Shown: piece by piece, positions 58,094-64,000 of the stretch
Layout: each line of letters starts with the position of its first letter
Position numbering within the stretch: the first letter of the stretch is position 1
Source of the DNA: Bisporella sp. PMI_857
Lineage: Eukaryota; Ascomycota; Leotiomycetes; Helotiales; Helotiaceae
NCBI GenBank assembly: GCA_021307315.1
Contig: JAJSPD010000001.1
Coordinates: 930,001 to 994,000 of the forward strand
Length of the DNA stretch: 64,000 bases
Direction: 5' to 3'
Translations under genes and position numbers: made by a program
The notes under the pieces: model-generated
Told to the model about the DNA's origin: nothing
Databases searched by the model: none
Seen by the model: the letters and a program-made list of their open reading frames with translations, nothing else

Positions 58094-59992
58094 ATGGACG
58101 CTGTTCAAAAACCCTCTGGTCCCTCTACTCCTCCTCCTGCCTCGCAAACACAAGAACAGATACATAGCGCGCCTGCATTCCCCCAAACATCCCTCCCGCG
58201 AGCATCCGCCGCTAGAACCGAAGACGAGTCTCCTCATGCTGCAGCAGCGCTTGCAGGTGTCAATATAGAGATGGTCACTGACGGCTCAGGGCATAGGCGG
58301 AGGAGAAGCAGCTTGATGAATAGCATCGCTACAGATACACAAACACCAGACCGAAGACGCTCGAAAACGCGGAGTCCTTCAAAAGGGCCTAGCAGTGGCA
58401 TCATACAGGAAGAGCCGAAACACAGAGACGACGATGATACCAGCATAAGCGACGATCTTGAATTGAATGATTTATCAGAAGAAGAGGGCCTACAAGATGA
58501 TGAGGAGACAGGTTTAACCGGAAAAGATAGGGGAAAGAGGAAAGGGAGAAAGAGAAGAAACACCCTCTTAGACCAAAGAATCGTAGGGGATTCTCAAATC
58601 ACAGCTGAGGAGAAAAAGGAGGCAGACCAGAACGTCATAAGGAAAGCCCTTGTCAATGGGCTGCTAATATGCCTGTGGTACATATTTTCGTTATCAATAT
58701 CCATTGTAAGGCCTCCCCTAGTTGCCTCTCCCTGTTTCACAATACTAATAAATAAAAATAGTATAACAAATGGATGTTTGATCCTAAGCATCTCGATTTC
58801 CACTTCCCGCTCTTCACAACCTGCATACATATGCTCGTTCAATTCTGCCTCTCATCCTTGGTTCTCTTCATTCTGCCTCAATTTCGACCACGGTACGACT
58901 CCATATCGAATCCATATAATACGCACACAGATGGGGAGCTCATGCAACATGAGGAGGATTCCAAGAAACCTCTCATGTCGAAACAGTTCTATTTTACCCG
59001 TATTGGGCCATGTGGGACAGCTACTGGGCTAGATATCGGGCTAGGGAACATGTCTTTGAAGTTCATTTCCCTAACATTTTATAGTATGTTCCACCTGTGC
59101 CCTTAACTTATCGATCTAATCAATTGCAGCTATGTGTAAATCGTCTGCTTTAGCATTTGTCCTGATGTTTGCATTTCTGTTCCGCCTCGAAACACCATCA
59201 TGGCGCCTTATTGGTATCATAGCAACCATGATCGTGGGTGTTGTCATGATGGTAGCAGGGGAAGTAGATTTTTCTATCCTAGGATTCATCCTCGTGATCT
59301 CGGCAGCATTTTTCTCTGGCTTTCGTTGGGGACTTACCCAAATACTACTACTTCGCAACCCAGCGACTTCAAATCCCTTTTCATCAATCTTCTATCTGGC
59401 TCCTGTCATGTTCGCCTCTTTACTCATACTAGCTATTCCCGTGGAAGGAGTTCCGTCCTTGATAGAAGGCTTCCATGTTCTCGTGGAGAAGAAAGGGCCG
59501 TTAATAGGCCCTTTACTGCTTCTCTTCCCAGGAACTATCGCATTTTGCATGACTGCATCCGAATTTGCCCTACTTCAGCGCACATCCGTGGTAACGCTTA
59601 GCATTGCTGGGATATTCAAGGAAGTCGTCACAATATCAGCTGCAGGCCTGGTATTTGGTGATCCATTAACGCCCGTTAATGTCTCTGGGCTGTTCGTCAC
59701 TATAGGGGCCATTGCAGCATACAATTGGATCAAAATCCGCAAAATGAGAGAGGAAGCGAGAGCGGAAGCTCATGCCTTACACGCCAAAGATGGCGATGAC
59801 AGTACTGATGACGTAAATGAGAGTGAATCAGACAACTGGAACACGATCGAGACGAGTTATGTTACCAGCGACGGAGATATTCTGCCGAGTCCCGGATTTT
59901 TTAAGTCGAAGAAAGGAGAGAGTTCGAATAAATCTGGAAGCGAGGGTGCGACTGATTCTGCTAGGGAAGGATTACTTGCAAGTGCTAGTTGA
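58094..59992 (+). CDS. SLC35C2-type nucleotide-sugar/triose-phosphate translocator family transporter
   Basis: Exons 58094-58705, 58762-59083 and 59130-59992 give 598 aa. The first 180 or so residues are disordered, charged and Ser/Pro-rich. About ten membrane spans follow, beginning ALVNGLLICLWYIFSLSISI, then YNKWMFDP, HFPLFTTCIHMLVQF, and TATGLDIGLGNMSLKFISLTFYTMCKSS, an order typical of the SLC35C2 and triose-phosphate translocator family. Late segments include GFRWGLTQILLLR and ASEFALLQRTSVVTLSIAGIFKEV. The C-terminus is acidic and Ser-rich. In animals SLC35C2 resides in the ER-Golgi and affects Notch fucosylation; the fungal substrate is unknown. A TTG-started extension at 58079 is not needed. 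Confidence 0.85.
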
Positions 59993-60825
59993 TATTTGTC
60001 CATATTGAACTGATTGGATAACGGGGATTGGTAATGGAATAACTGTATATATCATGTATTTGCTTGATATACCATGGAAGTGGCAGTGCATAGCTTTGGT
60101 AAAGGCATACTCGGCGTTTGGGATAGATCTACGGGTCTTATGGGTTTGGTCTATCATGGTTCCGTAACAATGGGGATATTCAAATGATCCCTTCTGAAAA
60201 TGGTTTCCGCCTCAGTTTCCTACCTCAATTCTCAATGCGTCAGAAGTTTCCAAAGCGCAATCACTATCTCCCTTCTCGGACGATTGACTCGTTCATGTTC
60301 TGTAGTTTGCTATTTATGTCCCACGTTGTAGAGCTTGATAGAGCGCATAGGCGTAGGGGAAGTTCAGGCTAGTTTTCACCGCAATAGCAGGGCTATACAG
60401 CCAAGTTCGGTCCCTTGAAATGAGGTCCATGATGACAAGAGATGAAAGTCGCGCTTGAGCGATTCTCCCACACACTCACATCTCATTTTCTTCAACATTG
60501 ATCTGAGCTGATATATAAAGGCTCGTCGCTGTCGTGCCCTTGTCTTCCCTGGACATTCAAGCAAGCATGACTGGATAACGAAGCAGATTAATAAGTTCGT
60601 ACGATGCTGTACGTGCTCGAGAGATATTTAGTATCACACGTTTCAAGGCTTCAGTTAGGTTCTGGTCAAGGACGTTCATTTCGGTTTATACAGACCCTAC
60701 AAATGTTATATACAAGAAGAACCGAAAAGAGCCCCAGAACCACTTCCTCTCTCTCCTCCTCTTTTCCTCGGCGTATCTTACATCCACTCAGGCCCATCCA
60801 CGATATAAGCTGAAGTATCAGGCTT
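59993..60825. other. Convergent 3' spacer
   Basis: 833 bp, no gene or element recognised. Confidence 0.6.
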
Positions 60826-62027
60826 TTAAGCGCTTACGCACTGCGAGTAGTACTCATTCTGCACCTTGCAAGTTCCCTGGGCACAAGCAGTCGCGCCGGT
60901 ATATGTCTTTCCACCGCACTGTCCGTAGAGAGCCACGGCTCCGGTAACGGAGGAGCCAGTTGCTACTGGCGCAGAGCTGGTGCGTGTGATGAGAGTTGTT
61001 GGGACGACGGCCGATGAACTCGACACAGGAGCAACAGGTGAAGCAATAGCAGATGACTCGACAACGGCCACTGATGTTGCGGAAGCAGCGCTGGATTCTG
61101 GGGCAGCGCCGGTGGCTGTTGCGGATGGCGCAGCAGCTGAAGATGAACCTGAGTCTCCACCGCCAGAGCTAGAGCCAAATAGAGCAGGACCGGGGATCTC
61201 GTAGTCTAAAGCTTGAGGTTAGGATAGGCCTTGCCAAGAGTACAAGAAAAAGAGGAGAAATACTTACTAATGGTAGCTACATAAGGGTTAAACAGGATAC
61301 CTGCATCAGTTGCGGAATAAAGATCAGTGCCGAGGGTTCCTTGTGGAGTCTCGGTACCAGAACCAGTGATGGCAATGTTCATGCTAGGACGACAGTCAGT
61401 AAAGAACTTTCGGAGGTACACGTATCCAAAGAATACTTACCATTGCGGGTAGTTCTGAGCACCGTCCTCGCTACCAGCTCCATGCAAAGCAATGATCTCG
61501 TGACGGAAGACGTAGTTACCTGGAGCGATAGTCGATGGGACTGTAGTAGTCCAAGTGTTGTTGTTATCGATCAAGGTTTGTGCAGCCCATGTCTGAGTGT
61601 TGGTATCATATCCAGCTTCGTCGATCTTCACCCACTCAAGGGTCGTCTTGTCAACGGCAGAGCAGTCACCATCACACGCAGCAATGTAGGTCAAGACTGG
61701 GCCGATACCGTGAGGCCAAGTTGTCCACTGGAAGTCAACAGTTCCTCCAGCAGCAACGGTAGATGTAAGGGCTCCAGATCGGGAATTGATGTGGCAGTTG
61801 ATATCAGACGTGCCATACGCCGACGGGGAGACAAATCCGTTGTCGAGGTTTTCAGCATACCATGCAGCAATATCAGGTGGAGTACCACCGTTGACCTCGA
61901 GATAGTAGTAGTCAAGGAGGAAACCTTGGTTGAAAGTTCCGTCCGTTACGAAACCAGAAACGGTTCCGTGAGCCAAAGTAGTGGCAGCAAAGGCGGCAAG
62001 AACAGCAATAGTATTTCTGAGAGGCAT
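60826..62027 (-). CDS. AA9 lytic polysaccharide monooxygenase with CBM1
   Basis: AA9 enzymes are secreted copper monooxygenases that cleave cellulose and related glucans. Exons 62027-61441, 61383-61268 and 61205-60826 give 360 aa. The signal peptide (1-19, ending TTLA) leaves His20 at the mature N-terminus, one half of the copper histidine brace; His106 ([10 protein letters not shown]) is the second. [11 protein letters not shown] and [15 protein letters not shown] fit the active-site and structural regions. A Ser/Ala/Val/Thr-rich linker leads to a C-terminal CBM1 cellulose-binding domain ([17 protein letters not shown]..., ending YYSQCVSA) with four Cys. This points to a plant-biomass-degrading lifestyle. 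Confidence 0.95.
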
Positions 62028-63734
62028 TTTTATGTAATGACCAAGAAATTGGATAGAAGAAGGTGGCTAGAGTTTGGTAGATGAATGAAGCGAATGTTGA
62101 TAAAAGAGTGTCCCAGCTTCACACGGTGAAGATGACAATAAAGAATGGATGGAAAGAATGGATAATTGAGAAGTCCGAGAACGAGAGTGCGACCTGCAAT
62201 GATGTCTTGTGAGAAGCCCATCATGGCCATACTTATATCTTTTGAATCACCTTCTGCAAGGACTTCTTGACTGACGGTTGAGGTGAGCCCGGCTTAAGTT
62301 TCTCCGCAGTTGTCATATAGACGGAACACCAACACGCAACCTCCCGGACAAGTGGTGGAAAATGTGTGGACCTCGGTGCCTGGAAGGCCTTGGCTTGTCT
62401 GAGGCTCAAAATATGATCTGCTGGTTGATGGGTCGTCGAGGTCTGGAATGGGATTCCCAACCGGCAAAGACGAAACGTCGCTTCGATGAAACGACATCCT
62501 CAGCCAATCCCTTCATAATGTTTGCTTCATGTTTATTGCCCACAACTCATGCTGCAACCACCTTCATGGCTTCATGTCAAGCGAATATCGCATGACGATG
62601 CCAACAATCTAGTTGTTGCCCGCTATCCATCCAGAATTTCGGAAGTTCTGCATCGGACGGAACTCGCCAAGCTGGCTGCTGTTTCTTCTTGATTAGAATG
62701 CAATCTCTGGGCCAAATCTTCAGGAGAATGGTGATTCTTTCATTGCAATGCTGCATTCACTACATACAGTACTTCGGATGAGACGTCACGATGGCCTACA
62801 ATGATCGTCATGATACTGAGCAAACAGTGGGGCCGGTCAATGCAAACATCGGTTGCAGTGGCTCTTTCCACGCTATCTCAGGGGCTCGCCTCAAGCTTGT
62901 CCTACGAAAGGAGAAGATGAATTGATGATCGCCTGCATGCATCATTCAGACCGAAGTCCTCGAGAATGCCTAAATTAGTTGACATCCTGGACAGCCGTCG
63001 TCGGCTCTCCCCAAGTACGACACTTTAGGAAAGGCTTAGCACCAGGAAGTTTCTCGGCTTCCTCTTGATGTCAAATGGAGAAAATAAGTGGGTAAAAGAT
63101 ATTCCTTTCGTTTTGGGAATACCTGGCCTGGCAAAATAATGCTAAGTGTAGTACAATGCTCTAAATCCTCATTTCAATAACAGCAGTTTCACCAAATCTA
63201 CATACTTCATGGCTGTTGTATATACCAAGGACACGAACACTACACTATTGGCTCTAAAATGAATTTGCTATATTGATAGAAATTATACCCACTCACTTCC
63301 ACTATCCATTCGCTTATTGGATCCAGTCCAAAGTCATTAGAAACGAAATTTTCCGGGACGACTGCATTTGTTCAAGGACACGATTGCCGTTGTTGCAGTA
63401 CGACGAACCCCTTATTCTGACATTACAATGTTCAATGTTTTAGTTATACGCTGCTTATATTGTTACAGAGTACAGAGTACAGAGCCAATCATCAAAAGCT
63501 GAACTTGCTGGCAACAAAGTATGCTTGAACTAGCTATACTGTAGTTCATCACTTATCAGGCTTCTCTTTTGGCCAAAACAAAAAAAGACCACAGTCAGCT
63601 CAGGGGACTCTCTTGAATCATTATAAAACCTCAATTTAACGAGCTTAATAATCCTACACTTCTCATTCATTGTAGTAGACTTTGAAACATCCTTCCACGC
63701 TCCACCCGCTCGGCAACGTAATCACTCAGACCCC
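62028..63734. other. Intergenic, no gene recognised
   Basis: Promoter region of the AA9 gene and 5' region of the last gene. A short tandem of ACAGAGT units lies near 63,467-63,483. No convincing ORF and no clear binding site for a cellulase regulator was identified by eye. Confidence 0.5.
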
Positions 63735-64000
63735 ATGGCCATTCTCCGGCCACCCAACCTCGACCTGCCCTGGCAACCTCAGCTCATCTCTTACAAACCC
63801 CACAATTACTCCGAGAAATCTATTATACAGCCCCCATCATCTCGCGGTAAGTGAGCGCATCTTTTGACAGAAAACGACTTCTTTAGGGGATCATTATGAA
63901 TATTTGCCTCTCGAGCAGGAACCAGCCCAAGATAGTCAAGCTCGACGTGGCGACATGCCCTATGAAGCGGTTGCCCGCTTTAGGGGTACCCAAGGCTTTG
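63735..64000 (+). CDS. Unknown protein, first exons (cut by window edge)
   Basis: Exon 1 (63735-63846) starts ATG in a CCCCATGG context and reads MAILRPPNLDLPWQPQLISY, ending at a GTAAGT donor. A 40-nt intron with TTTAG acceptor leads to exon 2 (from 63887), which reads DHYEYLPLEQEPAQDSQ and stays open to the window end with YEAVARFRGTQGF. No family is recognised from this fragment. Confidence 0.5.

Noticed and set aside
61341..62084. 247-codon plus-strand ORF
   Set aside because: Antisense shadow of the AA9 gene.

Overview
The window looks like nuclear DNA of a filamentous ascomycete (Pezizomycotina). Most genes carry short introns of about 40-70 nt with GT...AG ends and CTAAY-type branch points. 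It also holds fungus-specific families: a HET-domain protein, a fungal vezatin, a DUF3431 protein, an AA9 lytic polysaccharide monooxygenase with a CBM1, and a GH15 trehalase-like enzyme. Placing it in Leotiomycetes is only a guess from the protein wording. No ribosomal RNA, tRNA, CRISPR or recognisable transposon was seen. I rebuilt spliced gene models by hand; where exon phases add up to an uninterrupted protein I treat the model as well supported.

Layout. 0-3.7 kb: a tyrosine/glycine-rich disordered protein cut by the left edge, then a mostly empty stretch with one doubtful micro-ORF. 3.7-9.2 kb (minus): APC2 and a vezatin-like membrane protein. 9.2-11.9 kb: no gene seen. 11.9-17.1 kb (plus): an unknown 257-aa protein, EMC6, and an FAD monooxygenase that lacks a usual motif histidine. 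17.4-22.2 kb: CENP-K-like kinetochore protein (minus), divergent from a triple-KH RNA-binding protein (plus), then a small dimeric-barrel-like protein. 22.8-24.9 kb (minus): a Reg1/Hex2-like protein phosphatase 1 regulator, followed by a 2.9-kb gene-free stretch. 27.9-36.9 kb: cohesin RAD21 (minus), divergent from the Golgi Ca2+/Mn2+ pump PMR1, which is followed in tandem by COG4. 37-47.5 kb, more accessory in character: isochorismatase-like hydrolase, DUF3431 protein, HET protein, GPI-anchored Ser/Thr-rich protein, a small acidic protein, and a class II aldolase/adducin protein. 48.4-49.0 kb: an interrupted ORF with an F-box-like tail. 50.3-64 kb: 6-phosphogluconate dehydrogenase, RBM42-like RNA-binding protein, GH15 enzyme, SLC35C2-type transporter, AA9-CBM1, and the first exons of an unknown gene at the right edge.

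Functional themes. Three mitotic genes lie here (APC2, CENP-K-like, RAD21), and two of them have clusters of MCB/E2F-like ACGCG elements upstream. PMR1, COG4, EMC6 and the SLC35C2-like transporter all serve the ER/Golgi system. These are mostly housekeeping genes; I found no convincing biosynthetic cluster and no clearly new multi-gene system. The best leads are local: a 30-bp near-perfect palindrome downstream of 6PGDH, the interrupted ORF near 48.5 kb, the CENP-K 5' end, and the MCB clusters.
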